Origin: Inonotus obliquus
Taxonomy: Eukaryota; Basidiomycota; Agaricomycetes; Hymenochaetales; Hymenochaetaceae
DNA length: 64,000 nt
Assembly: GCA_032164295.1 (NCBI GenBank)
Contig: JAJHTX010000002.1
Coordinates: 3,410,001-3,474,000 of the forward strand
Direction of reading: 5' to 3'
A program made the translations under genes and the position numbers. The notes under the pieces are model-generated. The model saw only the letters and a list, made by a program, of their open reading frames with translations, ran no database searches and was not told the DNA's origin. The first letter of the stretch is position 1, and each line of letters starts with the position of its first letter. This document shows, in pieces, positions 48,988 to 59,642 of this stretch.

Positions 48988-50912
48988 TCAGAGTACTTTT
49001 CTAGCAAGTAACGCAGCAACCAATACGAGTAGGACGGATATGGCCGCGTCGAGGAGTATAGGAGGCCGTGAAACCGTACTAAGCGACGCGGGCGTGGGCG
49101 TGGGCGTTGTTGACATCGATGGATTATACTGGGTTTCAGATACCGAAGTATTCCTAATCTCTACTTGTCGTTCACCTTGCCGAATACTCGTACTAGCGTC
49201 GACGCTAGCCGTAGGCGTCGTACCTGATCCTGATCCCGTCCCTTTCGACATCGATACAATCGAAGATGTTGGTGTGTATGTGCCTGTGGGTATAGCTACG
49301 GATGATTCATCGTCACCCTTTAGCGTCTGCGGAGGTTGACACGGCGGTCGTTCGGAACCTTCCTCAGGCCGTCTATCACCAGAAGACGAAGACGAAGACG
49401 AAGCCAACGAAGCGGATGAACGATCCTCCTCCTTCATGCTTCCACTTCCATGTTCAGCTGACTCGATTTTCGACGCGCATCGATCGGCTATGCCGTCCAC
49501 GACTGACTTGCTCCGTCCGTCATCTTCCACTTTATCTCTTCCCAACGGAGGATCACCAACTCCTATCGTACATCCCGTCGAAGACGAACTTTCAGAATTC
49601 ATTTCTGTTGGAGGATCCGGAAGACATTCATGATTCGGGACCTGGCATTGTGGACAAACCCAATCTCGTGACCTATCAATGCAAGTTGTTTGATTTTCAT
49701 TGGTTAGATACTCATCCCACGGAAGACAAATCATGAGTACGTACAGCTTCGCCAATCGTCTGCGTTCAGACCCTGGAGCTTCCAACGAGCCAATCCCCAT
49801 TGCCGCTTGACCTTTCAGCGGGAAAAACCCTTGTAGGCCGATGATCGCTGAATAGAAATTAATTAGTATACGTAGGTCGGGAAGCAAAATGGGGGAGGAA
49901 CGAGGAACCACACCCCATCGTATAAAAGGAAATCCAACTTACCTGTTCGAACACCCCACGCGGGTTGCCACAGTTCCTCGTGATCTATCCACAGGAGAAA
50001 AAAAGAAGAGAGCGGGCAATCAGCAGTTGTTTGCTTCCAGGTCACATTATCTCGGAACTGTAACTCACAACTTGTGAAGCTTATGCATAACTATACCATA
50101 TCCGACCAAACCCAAATCCGAATGAATGAATTTGAAAAACATAGAGGCACAGAACGTAAATGAACACAATCGGGATCACACAAGAAGCATCATGGGATGA
50201 GTAATCGCGTGAGTCACGACATCAACCCGAAGCCCGCCCGCCATAAAGGAAGATAGAGTGCCAAAGAAGCCGGAACCCGGCGTCAATAATGAGAGTCAAT
50301 TTTGATGCACATGAGTATATGCGTGTGAAGGTTTTCCGTGAGTTTATCGGGAGGGCAAGAGGAGATAAAGAAACTGCAGGGACGTACCTTTGTATTTGTC
50401 TCGAAACGACCGCTGGGAGTGAGCATCATTAGTGAAGGTGGGCGGAATGGGTACTCGGCGGGAAGCAAGATCCTAAAATGGTACAGTCCACCCTCAAAGT
50501 CCGTATCCGGTGCACCGCGGAGCGTACAATGCCATTCCTAACACATCACGAGGGAAAAGCAGAGTAGAGTTCAGAACACACAATTGAATAGGGGGACAGG
50601 AGGGAGTAGCGGCGTACTCACAAATAGGTTATCCTGTATAAACGGAAGTTATAAACCATCCCCGTCAGCATGGCGGAGATAAGAAAGGCGAGGGAGGGTG
50701 TGGGTGAAGTGAGGACGGACCTCCAGTGGTGCGGCGCTGTATTCTGTAGATGGATCATTCGCAAGTTCGCGTGCCTCCTGCATAATGCGCTTCACAGCTG
50801 TTCGTTGTCAAGATATCCAATCCATTCTTCAGTCAGCTTCATGTATGATTCTTCGACGAGATGAATTGTGCGCACCAGAGTTGTTCTTGTTGAAAGATGT
50901 CCGAGTTGCCAT
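48988..50912 (-). CDS. Tail-anchored ER ubiquitin-conjugating enzyme (UBE2J/Ubc6 family)
   Basis: An E2 of the UBE2J type that acts in ER-associated degradation. Splicing was checked by eye. Exon 1 from the ATG at 50912 reads MATRTSFNKNNS, and exon 2 AVKRIMQEARELANDPS. The next exons give DNLFEWHCTLRGAPDTDFEG and YPFRPPSLMMLTPSGRFETN. A 22-nt exon (50069-50090) gives LCISFTS with the catalytic Cys, and the following exon YHEELWQPAWGVRT. Next come GLQGFFPLKGQAAMGIGSLE and a Cys-containing segment SRDWVCPQCQVPNHECLP. A long Ser/Thr-rich linker leads to a C-terminal TM tail, AAISVLLVLVAALLARKVL. The domain order and tail anchor fit UBE2J1 better than UBE2J2. It is divergent from mS37. Confidence 0.93.
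50069..50090 (-). other. 22-nt microexon carrying the E2 catalytic cysteine
   Basis: Flanked on the minus strand by GGTATAG and GTGAGTTAC. It encodes LCISFTS plus one base, completing TNTK-LCISFTS-YHEELWQ, the standard UBE2J active-site context. Confidence 0.85.
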
Positions 50913-51362
50913 CGTGTAAGGCCAAACAGTCTTATCTCTAGTCCTAAGTCCTAATAACGATCTAGTAGTCTTGAGTATTCCTAGTATGTGCAGCTAAGTT
51001 ATCTTTAGAAGAAATGGTCCTTGCGAAGCTATAGGTGATAAAAATGGTAGTAGAGGAATGTGCACTAGCAACTAGCAATGAGCGGTGGGTGTATGGGTGT
51101 CATCATTGTGAGCGAGGTCGTGGCGAAACGTGTCGCACTGCACGTGATCCACTTTGCGTCCAATTCGGCATGGCATTCAAAGCCGAATCCGAAGTTTGAC
51201 CGCTTTTGCAAGTCAACGCCAACATACACTACGCCAACCGACGAAATTTCGGTCAACGAGTTTCGCTGAACGTCATTCCAATACCTGACTGTGAACGTCA
51301 AGGCGTCGTCAGCAGTTATCAAACGTGCGTTTGAACGGGTAGTGAGAGTTTAGTGTGAGGAG
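50913..51362. promoter_or_regulatory. Divergent region, UBE2J-like E2 / mS37
   Basis: A 450-bp head-to-head spacer. A short frame (51065-51322, minus) has no motif. No binding sites were assigned. Confidence 0.5.
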
Positions 51363-51878
51363 ATGGGTGGACTGAACATCAAGAAACTAAAAGTGAGGAA
51401 GACCAGACGTGAGTTTACCTTTCTGCTCTATACATTCTCGTCACTGACGTATCTACTCTTTCCCTGCCTGCGATTCTTTGGCTTTCAAAACGATTGCAAA
51501 ACGATTGCAACACCTAAACTTTGCGTTCTGAAAATGACATTTTGGACGTTGATCCGAAACGTTTGACCGGATATAGCTGGCTACCAGACACCCTGTGCGG
51601 TCGAAACGCTGAGCATGCTTAGTTGCTGGGCAGCGTATAAAACTACCAGTAATGATGTGGGTCCATGTGCCGAGAAGGCAAAGGCATTGGCGGAGTGTAT
51701 GAGGAATAGCGTACGTTATTTCAGTTTTCTCTTGACAAGGACAACGCTATTTTACATTCGTCCTCGACATGGTGTTGTGATGCTTATTGCTCGTCTTAAA
51801 CAGGCCAAAGGCGGCGGAAACAAGAAACAAAGTACTATCAACTTCCACCTCGCGCGGTTACAGAAAGTCCTCAAGTAA
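51363..51878 (+). CDS. MRP10: Mitochondrial small-ribosomal-subunit protein mS37 (Mrp10, CHCH)
   Basis: A small mitoribosomal protein with a twin CX9C fold, imported through the Mia40 pathway. Exon 1 from 51363 (MGGLNIKKLKVRKTR) ends AGAC before GTGAGT. The second exon begins after GATATAG, giving PGYQTPC. The two CX9C motifs are CAVETLSMLSC and CAEKAKALAEC, with CW after the second Cys as usual. A third exon after TTAAACAG encodes AKGGGNKKQSTINFHLARLQ, and KVLK ends the protein. The total is about 85 residues, normal for the family. Confidence 0.93.
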
Positions 51879-52061
51879 TTGGCGTTGCCGTTTGCAGTGT
51901 TGTATTCCGTAGTTTAACCGACACTTTTATCGGGTGCTTTAAGAATGCTAGGTCTTCAATCTAACAGTGCTCTCCCATCCTTTCTTAAGGATCATATTCA
52001 CATCTTGCTGTTATCTACATAGATGGTGTGTACCATACAGAAGATTCCTCGGCTAGCATCA

Positions 52062-53524
52062 TTACAATAGTCCAAAAATTTCATCAATCTCGTCCCTCTT
52101 CTTCTTTTTCTTTTTCTTAACTTTCGAGGTATCCATCGACCCAGCACGAGTTTCCGAAGTGTGAAGCTTTAATTGAGCATCACTGGGTTTTGCATCTACT
52201 TTCACGATGATACTTGGTATCTCCCGCAGAGGTAACGACTCATGTTCGGTGGGCATGGTCTCTTCGGTCGCTTGCCAGAAGGACGCGGCCAATTCTATGT
52301 GAGACTCAGTATCTGCTGGGTTGACGCTGGGTTTCCGCATGACGGTGCTCCCAAGGTCTTCAACGAGGTTCTCATCTGCGCCTATGTCTTCATGTAGTTC
52401 CGTCTTGGCGTCTTTGGGTTGTTTCATCTTTTCTACGGCCCGAGCTCTACCCTTCTTAAGTCCCTGCGCAAGACGGGTATCAGTGCTTTAGCAATAGAAA
52501 CTGAGTTCGTCGCTTACCAGTGACTCAAGAAGGGCCTCCAGTCCACTCGAAAGCGAATTGGCGACACTTTCTGACTCCTCTACGATAGCTTGTACTCTTG
52601 AGACGATAGCAGTCAACATCACGATTAGTTGTAGAAATGCTCCGGTTTGCATCATTAGCGACAGCGAGCTTCGAAAGGGAACGTTATAATTTGACAAACA
52701 TGTCTCCAACGTTGAGCTTACTGATAAGCTTTCACAAGACGTTCTTTTGCCTATTGAACATGTTACTTTTGTTTTTGTCAAGACTGTAATTTCAATGCAC
52801 CTACCGTTAAGATCAGCTCCAGCGTTCCGTTCACCCTTCCAAACATAAAGTTTAAGAACTTTGCATCAGGTACCTGGGACCAGGCGCCCCGCAGGATCTT
52901 GGGGCTTCTGCATTGAGCGCACGCGCCTCGCAAGGAAAACTAATAAAGTGCGCACTTTCTTTCAGCTCCTTCTCCGATATAGAACGAGTATCTCAAATCA
53001 TCTAGCAACACCAGGAGCTGGACCTCAAGCAATCTGCGACCGAGTTTACGCACTTCCTGTACGCGTCTCCAGAAGAGCGCAGCGCGGTGCTGGTTTGCGC
53101 CCTTGTAGTATAGTCGCTCAAGGATACGCATCTCATCTTGCAGACATGCCTCAAGCGGTGTAAGTTGCTGAGTACACTGGCGCATTGCTTTGAGGAAAGC
53201 GTCAATTTTCGGATGCAAGGACGAGTCTATCTCGCGTCTCGGGGTTGAAGTGAGTTTGTGCCATCTCCCGTAACGCGCAGCTGGCATAACCGCGTGTCTG
53301 GCAAGTGGAAGTAAACCAAGAACCTTGGAAGCTGAGAGTGCTCGACAATAAAAATAAACTTTACCGATGATCGCCGGAAATATTACGTTATGCTCGCGAA
53401 TTGCCTTTTCTGTAATAAACTCAATCGCGGGTAACCTACCAGAAGTGACAAACAAGTACTCCTTGTCTTTCCCCAACTCGATTCTCTCGCCGCTTCCTTT
53501 TCTCTGAGCTCCGTTTCGCTGCAT
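52062..53524 (-). CDS. Nepro-like nucleolar protein (DUF4477-type, tentative)
   Basis: Probably a nucleolar RNA-processing protein. The helical block TPLEACLQDEMRILERLYYK, followed by GANQHRAALFWRRVQEVRKL, resembles the N-terminal domain of Nepro-type proteins (nucleolus and neural progenitor protein), which are related to RNase MRP/pre-rRNA factors. Later exons encode a helix with EESESVANSLSSGLEALLES. The C-terminus is basic, with a seven-lysine run followed by RDEIDEIFGLL, a tail common in nucleolar proteins. The ATG at 53524 (MQRNGAQRKGSGERIELGKD) is the first in the long exon. An ATG further upstream, at 53596, would overlap the beta-adaptin gene. Two or three introns between 52440 and 52940 are implied. 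The family call is from memory of motifs only. Confidence 0.55.
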
Positions 53525-53549
53525 AGTGCCAAGGAGAGACGTATCTTCT
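53525..53549. promoter_or_regulatory. 25-bp bidirectional spacer between start codons
   Basis: The predicted start codons of the Nepro-like gene (minus, 53524) and the beta-adaptin gene (plus, 53550) are separated by 25 bp. Either the 5' UTRs overlap and promoters lie within the opposing coding regions, or one start codon lies further in. Confidence 0.6.
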
Positions 53550-56277
53550 ATGAGTGGGCAAGCCGGACAAGATGCGAAGTTCTTCCAGCGCGGCAAGATC
53601 CAGGTGAGCCCACTTCACCGCTCTCCGAAAATAAAATGCCGAACACTGAACATTTGTTGCTTGTTGCGTAGGAATTCCGAGCGGAACTGCATGCAGCGGA
53701 GGCGAAGGACAAGAAGTTTCAAAAGCGCAGGACGGTGTTGAAGAAGATCGTAGCGAATATCACTATGGGAAACGATAGTCAGTAACTCTAGAATGCCGAC
53801 GACCGGGGATGATGCTCATGGTACTCTTGTAGTGTCGCCGTTATTCCCTGATGTGGTCGCATGCCTGGGAACTCCTCTATTGGAGATAAAAAAGAGTACG
53901 CTTTCGGTTAACCTTGACGAGGTTCATCAGCTCATCCGAATCTCGTAGTGGTGTATCTGTTCCTTGTTAGCTACGGCAGGTCAAAACCTGACCAGATTCA
54001 GCTGGTCATTCCAAGCTTTCTCCAGGCATGTATTTGCTTCCTTCACTTCTCGATATGCTAATCCACTATTCAGGACTGTGCCGACCATAATCCACTTATC
54101 CGAGCACTGGCAATTCGCACGATGTCCTACATTCCGTTACCAGTCGTCACGGAAGCGCTAACAGACCCACTCCGCCACGCACTCAAGGACAGAGATCCAT
54201 ACGTAAGGAAGACTGCCGCAATTTGCGTTGCCAAAGTCTACACCGCTGACCCACGTCGGACTGAGCGTGCGGGTTTTGTTGAGATGCTGCGAGACCTCAT
54301 GCTGGACTCGAATGCGACCGTTGTCGCTAACGCGGTCGCGGCGCTTGTCGAGATTAGTGAACGACATGATGGTGTTGCATTTCGTGTGAATTTTACGGTG
54401 GCCAATAAACTGTTGACGGCGCTTCAAGAGAGTTCAGAGTTCGTTTACCAATATTTTATTTTTCGTGAAGGGGCTAACGCACCATTAGATGGGGCCAAAT
54501 TTATATTATGGATGCGCTAATGACCTTCATCCCTCAAGAGTCAAAGGAAGCGGAAATTATCGCTGAGCGTATTATTGTTCAGTTGCAACACGGAAACTCG
54601 GCAGTCATCCTTACGACGATCAAAGTGTTGCTATTTCTTATGAACTTCATGGAGAATAGGAAGCTTATTGAGTATATCTGCAAAAAGATGGGTCCACCAC
54701 TTGGTGCGTTTAGAACTTCTACTGACTGTAGTCGACTGATGGTAAATGTGTCGAAGTCACATTGCTCTCTTCTGGTCCTGAGGTCCAATATGTCGCTTTG
54801 CGGAATATTCTTCTTATTATACAACGACGACCAGCTGTGTTGAAGAATGACGTAAAGGTATTCTTCTGCAAGTACAATGATCCAATCTACGTCAAGCTAG
54901 CCAAACTGGAGATTATGTACCGACTTGCTCGAGAAGAGAACTTCAGGGAAGTGCTTGCTGAGCTACAGGAGTATGTACTATCATCTCATGTATGTTTCCT
55001 GTGCTAAACCTCTCATTATCTCGTTAGGTATGCATCTGAGGTTGATGTAGACTTCGTCCGCAAGGCCGTACGATCAATAGGTCGTCTAGCTATTAAAGTC
55101 GAGCTCGCTGCAGACGAATGCATCGAGGCACTGCTTGGGTTGATCGATACTAAAGTGACGTATGTCGTTCAGGAGGCTATCATCGTCATAAAAGATATCT
55201 TCCGAAGATACCCTGGACGGTATGAGGGTGTCATACCCAAGTTGTGCGAGAACCTGGATGCATTGGATGAGCCCGAAGCGAAAGCGGCTATGATTTGGAT
55301 CATTGGTCAATTCGCGGACAAGATTGATAATTCCGATGAATTGCTCGATGATCTTGTGTATAATTTCCTGGAGGAGCCGACAGAGGTACGTCTGCTCAGT
55401 GTCAAATTCACAACGATTACTTATTTGTCCGCTAGGTACAACTTGCGCTTCTCTCAGCTGTAGTCAAGCTTTTCATCTACAGATCGAGCTCAGAGACGAG
55501 TAAAGAAATTGTACACAAGGTCCTCAAATGGACGACAGAGGAGGTTGATAACCCGGATTTGCGAGACCGAGGTTTCATGTATTGGCGACTACTCGCTATC
55601 AATCCAGCCAACGCAGGAGAGATTGTTCTTGCAGAAAAGCCACCTATCACGACTGATTCTGACCGTATGGACCGAGGTTCCCTTGATCAATTGTTGCTTC
55701 ATACCGGTACGCTTGGTAGTATATACCATAAGAACCCCGAGGTGAGTAAGCACTATATACATATTAAACTCCTTTGTCTAACACGTATGATCCGAAGACT
55801 TTCATCCGCAACGCAAAATCCAAATCTCTCCCAGACAGTCCCGCACTAAATGAGAAATCCCGCACAGTACGAGTTGTACCACCACCCGAACAACTACCAC
55901 CAAATGTTAATGTATCAGATATCCCCGGTCCACCAATGCCATCTCGGCCTTCAGATTCTTCCGCCCCTCCCGTCCCAGCACTACCGAATCGTCCAGGAAC
56001 AGCAGCGTCTCAGTCTCACACTCAGAGCAACAATGCGAATACTAGCTTAATTGACGCTGATGGTGATGGAGATGACGTAGATGGAGGTGGGGACGTCGGG
56101 ACGGATGAGGGCGATGCTGAAGAGCATTTAAGACCCAATGGCGGAACTGGATCGAGGAGTGGAACGGGTACAGGAGACCCATATGCGAATATTGATGGCG
56201 CGTTTGGGAAGTACATCGCGGAGTCAAAGACTAATGGTAGTGGCGGGGCGAGGAAAAGTGATGACTTACTATTCTGA
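53550..56277 (+). CDS. AP-1/AP-2 complex beta-adaptin
   Basis: A large subunit of a clathrin adaptor complex. From the ATG at 53550 ([20 protein letters not shown]) the family trunk runs through some nine exons. Its characteristic blocks include [82 protein letters not shown] and [14 protein letters not shown]. The trunk ends near [16 protein letters not shown]. After GSIYHKNPE comes a Pro/Ser/Asp-rich hinge of about 160 residues ending [10 protein letters not shown]. There is no C-terminal appendage (ear) domain, which is usual for fungal beta-adaptins. The total is about 730 aa. The trunk is closer in memory to AP-1 beta of fungi, but AP-2 is not excluded. Confidence 0.93.
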
Positions 56278-56798
56278 TTGACCTGGTTATGAGGTTGTCG
56301 GGAAGGGCGAACCCTATCAATAACAGTGCCTAATGATGATGGTTGGACGGTGCATAACGGCGACTTGGATGATGCTTTGCTTTCTTGCTTTGTGCAGAAC
56401 TTGAGTTTCTCAATCAACTTCTTTCCATTCTTCGTCTAACGTTTTTTTATCACTTTCAAGTGTATAGTAGTGAGAAATGCAGTTTTTCGGTTATTATATT
56501 GTTCTAATTGTTTTCATTCTTCTTCTTCCGCTGGCAAAGCCGTGATGTATTTATTATCATCTCAGACTTACTGAAGCACTCTGAGGGAAATCGATTCAGG
56601 CCAGACGGTAATATTTGGTATGTGCATCGCATATCGCTCTATAATGTTTACTCAATTTTCGAGTTCTTGGTCCGGATTTGGGTTGATGCATGCTGACTTT
56701 GGATTAAACACGATCTCTGCTTCAGTTACAAAATCCTATCCTGACATAGATTGACTCAAAAACCAGTACACCTCCTCGAACATCACTATCATGATCCA
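56278..56798. other. Convergent intergenic region
   Basis: 520 bp between the 3' ends of beta-adaptin (plus) and SQR copy 2 (minus). It is T-rich in the middle (56430-56530), as expected of two 3' UTRs. No coding frame. Confidence 0.7.
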
Positions 56799-58538
56799 CT
56801 ACGAATAAGCTGGACGTTTCAACCCATTCGTACCATACCAACCACCTTTAACCATAGCTTCCCAATAAACATACGGGAAAAAATCTTTCTTGAGGTGGTA
56901 GAAGAGCCTGCTAGGTGTTGTTTGGTCTCCCAGGACGTTTGCGAAACTCTCCTTCGGGATGAACCCATATTTGAACTCGGCGAGCATGAGATGGCCGTAG
57001 TCGATAAGTAACTACATATAATCAGATAAAGATTAGCTGAAATCAACTAACGTAATATGCACCGCTCGAGGGAGGGAATAATAATAATAGACATACCGGA
57101 CAACTTGTATAACCATCATAACGCGCATTACTCAATTTTCCGGTATCAAGTAACGAGAATACATTCTCGGATAGCACGGGAGCTTGAGCTGTAATCGCCG
57201 CGGCCGTCTTCGGCGTCGGTAAACTCGAACAATCGCCAATCGCAAAGATATTCGAGTATTCCGGGTTTTTATGTTGTAATGTTGCATCATCGACGCTTAC
57301 CCACCCAGCTTCATCGACAATCGGACTGTTCTTGAGTATTGAAAGTGGACCTTGAGGTGGTACAGCATGGAGAAAACTATACTCCGTTGAAACTTCTTTG
57401 CCATCGACGAGATTCTTGAACGTTGCAATTCGGTTTGATGAATCGATTGAGATGAGGTTGTGAGAGAATTCGGCTCGTATACCTCGTGAGATACGGATTT
57501 TATCCAATGCCTCGGAGTACTTTTTGACGGAGAACATTGTTGGCATCCCTGTCCAGAATTCGACTTTGATAACGCCATTGCGGTTCGTACGTTGGTACCA
57601 GTCCCATGCCATGTTCATGATTTTCTGTGGTGCTAATCATTCAACGTAAATGTCAATTTCCAGTGGTACAAAAGTACCGAGAGTAAGACGAGGATGGGAC
57701 GTACCACCGGGACATTTGATAACACCAGCAGGCTGCGTAAAAATCGCCTTGCCACTTTGAAGAAGATCAATATTCTTCCAAGTCTTGTCACAAGTATTAT
57801 ACGAATAATTTGACGAAACTCCCGAAGATGGGTCTGCAAGTGCCTCTGAAAGTCCCTCAATACCCTCCCAGTTTATTTGAAGACCAGTTGCGACGACAAG
57901 GACATCATATCCCAATGTACGTCCTGATGTAAGTGTGGTTGAGCACGTTTCGGGTTCGAAGGATTTGACGTTCTCGGGTATGTGTGTTATGTGTTTTGGA
58001 ATGAGTGAAGCGAGCTGTTTTCGAAGTGTGGTCTTATCTTTCAATCCGGCCCCGACGAGCGTCCTGCATTTGAAGGGCTCATTGTAAGCACTATGCATTG
58101 GCATTGGGATGACAGAGGGAGGATGCAACACAATTACTCACCACCCCGGCTTTTGAGGTCATACGATAAGAGAAAGTTGGAGTAAACATCATGATTATGG
58201 CGCTAAGGATAAGGATTCTCTTACCTGGTAGTGATGCCATTCTGCTGCATCAACAATAGCGACGTCTCCATCAGCAAGTGGCTTCCCAGCGGATTTGAAT
58301 CGGTTGAAAATCTGGTTCGAGACGCTAATTCCTGCTGATCCTAGTTTGGATACGTTAGACAAGCTCGCTGGTACATATAGTGCTGCCGCTGCACACAGCA
58401 AAAAAACACGATAAGAATGACTAACTACCTACCTGCGCCAATCACAAGGACCTTGCACTTGTCCTTAGAACGTAGACCTCCCGTGCTGGCGAACCTAGCA
58501 CCCAGACGGCGCAGGACAGACGCTGGGACACGCATCAT
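56799..58538 (-). CDS. SQR: Mitochondrial sulfide:quinone oxidoreductase, copy 2
   Basis: A paralogue of the gene at 38654-40576 in inverted orientation. The ATG at 58538 gives MMRVPASVLRRLGARFASTG, a likely presequence. The FAD motif is VLVIGAGSAGIS. The block YQPGWTLVGAGLK is assembled through an 8-nt microexon (58142-58149). The catalytic cysteine contexts are VIKCPGAPQKIM and YDGYTSCP. The second FAD motif is NIFAIGDCSSLPTPKTAAA. It ends WYGTNGLKRPAYS with TAG at 56799-56801. Exon order and intron positions match copy 1, so the pair arose by DNA duplication. The two differ at many residues (for example KNPEYSNIF against KNPEYANVF), so the duplication is not recent. Confidence 0.94.
58142..58149 (-). 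other. SQR: 8-nt microexon of SQR copy 2
   Basis: The octamer CCGGGGTG lies between CAAAAG and GTGAGTAATT on the minus strand. It converts TACCAG + GACGCTC into YQ-PGW-TL. Position and length equal the copy 1 microexon. Confidence 0.85.
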
Positions 58539-58941
58539 ACTGTACAGTAGGTACCGTGGCACGGCGATAAGGACTGAAGGACAAAAGAAAATCAAAAACT
58601 GGATAAGTTACCTCAAACAAACGCGTGGGATGGTAGAAAGATATCCGCAGAACTCTCATGCTTATACGAATAAGGACGTAAATTGTGAGCTTCGTTAGAA
58701 AAGAACTTTCAGCCTTGCGGTCACGCATGTGTTCCGTGTTGCCGTGTGCGGGTGAGAAGTCGTTGAACGCGAGTCCGCTTGCCCGTTCGAATTCCTTGAA
58801 TTCCAGAGGTTGGCTTCCAGATAAGACTCCTGTGTCCGAACGTCGAACTTGAGGTCCTTTCTTCAGATCTCCAAGACTGGAATTATCCACAGTGCCAGAG
58901 AGAATGTCAGGGTGTTTGTCTTCATCTGGGACACCCTGCAT
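58495..58941 (-). CDS. Possible small hydrophilic protein, unknown
   Basis: An open frame upstream of SQR copy 2 on the same strand. Its first 75 codons are coding-like: MQGVPDEDKHPDILSGTVDN, SLGDLKKGPQVRRSDTG and FKEFERASGLAFNDFSPAHG. The rest looks random and runs 44 bp into the SQR exon 1. A real gene would need a splice or stop near 58720. Upstream, GATGTTAAG before GTGCAT and GATAGCTAATGCAG could be an intron that extends the frame at its 5' end. I do not recognise the family. Confidence 0.35.
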   Translation of the reverse strand: MQGVPDEDKHPDILSGTVDNSSLGDLKKGPQVRRSDTGVLSGSQPLEFKEFERASGLAFNDFSPAHGNTEHMRDRKAESSFLTKLTIYVLIRISMRVLRISFYHPTRLFEVTYPVFDFLLSFSPYRRATVPTVQYDACPSVCPAPSGC

Positions 58942-59642
58942 TAGCTATCCTTTGAAATGAAGACCGTGTATGCATCGAGAAAGTAGTATGCACCTTAACA
59001 TCTTCACTGACCCTCCACTCATATATATCCAATCATCCCCGCTTTCCATACACAGTGCCCAGTGCCCACTGGGTACTGCCCACTGAGTACCAGCGTCCCA
59101 CTGAAAGGACGTCCTAACCGGTATCTTTAGGTACCTTCACTTCCCACAAGGGACCTGGGGTGCTCGAAGGCCGATAACTACCGAGGCGTCAATACCCTGC
59201 CATTCTTCCAATAAACAAAGTAAGTATCCAACGAAAATTCAATAACACAACATGAATAACTTGATCAATCGTGGGAACTCACATCCAAAGAAGTTCTTGC
59301 CCCACTCGAGGGAGAAAGGGAAGATTATTAGCTGGAGGACTTTGTACCTAGAGTTTGCAAGGCACGACACTGGGTGGTATGCTACATCGTAGTACGGGAA
59401 AGAGATGGAAAGTTATAATAGAGCTGCAGGGTCGAGTCTTATACGTGAACCTCAATGACGCGAAAAAGTAGGTTCAAGTCGCAATACCAAACTTGCCTTT
59501 CTTGGTATTGGTGATCATCATAGTCACAGACATTTGAACACTCGTGGTGCAGAGAAAATGCTAGTGCAAATACTTGGTAACAAAGAGCAAGAGTAAAATG
59601 TAAACCTAAGTATCAACCACAAATCAACCTTTCCCTCATCCT
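58942..59642. other. Intergenic region upstream of the SQR copy 2 locus
   Basis: A 700-bp stretch holding a tandem motif at about 59052-59096 (GCCCACTGGGTACT then GCCCACTGAGTACC) and a nearby GGTATCTTTAGGTACC inverted repeat. Otherwise it is non-coding and includes the SF3A1 3' flank. Confidence 0.6.
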
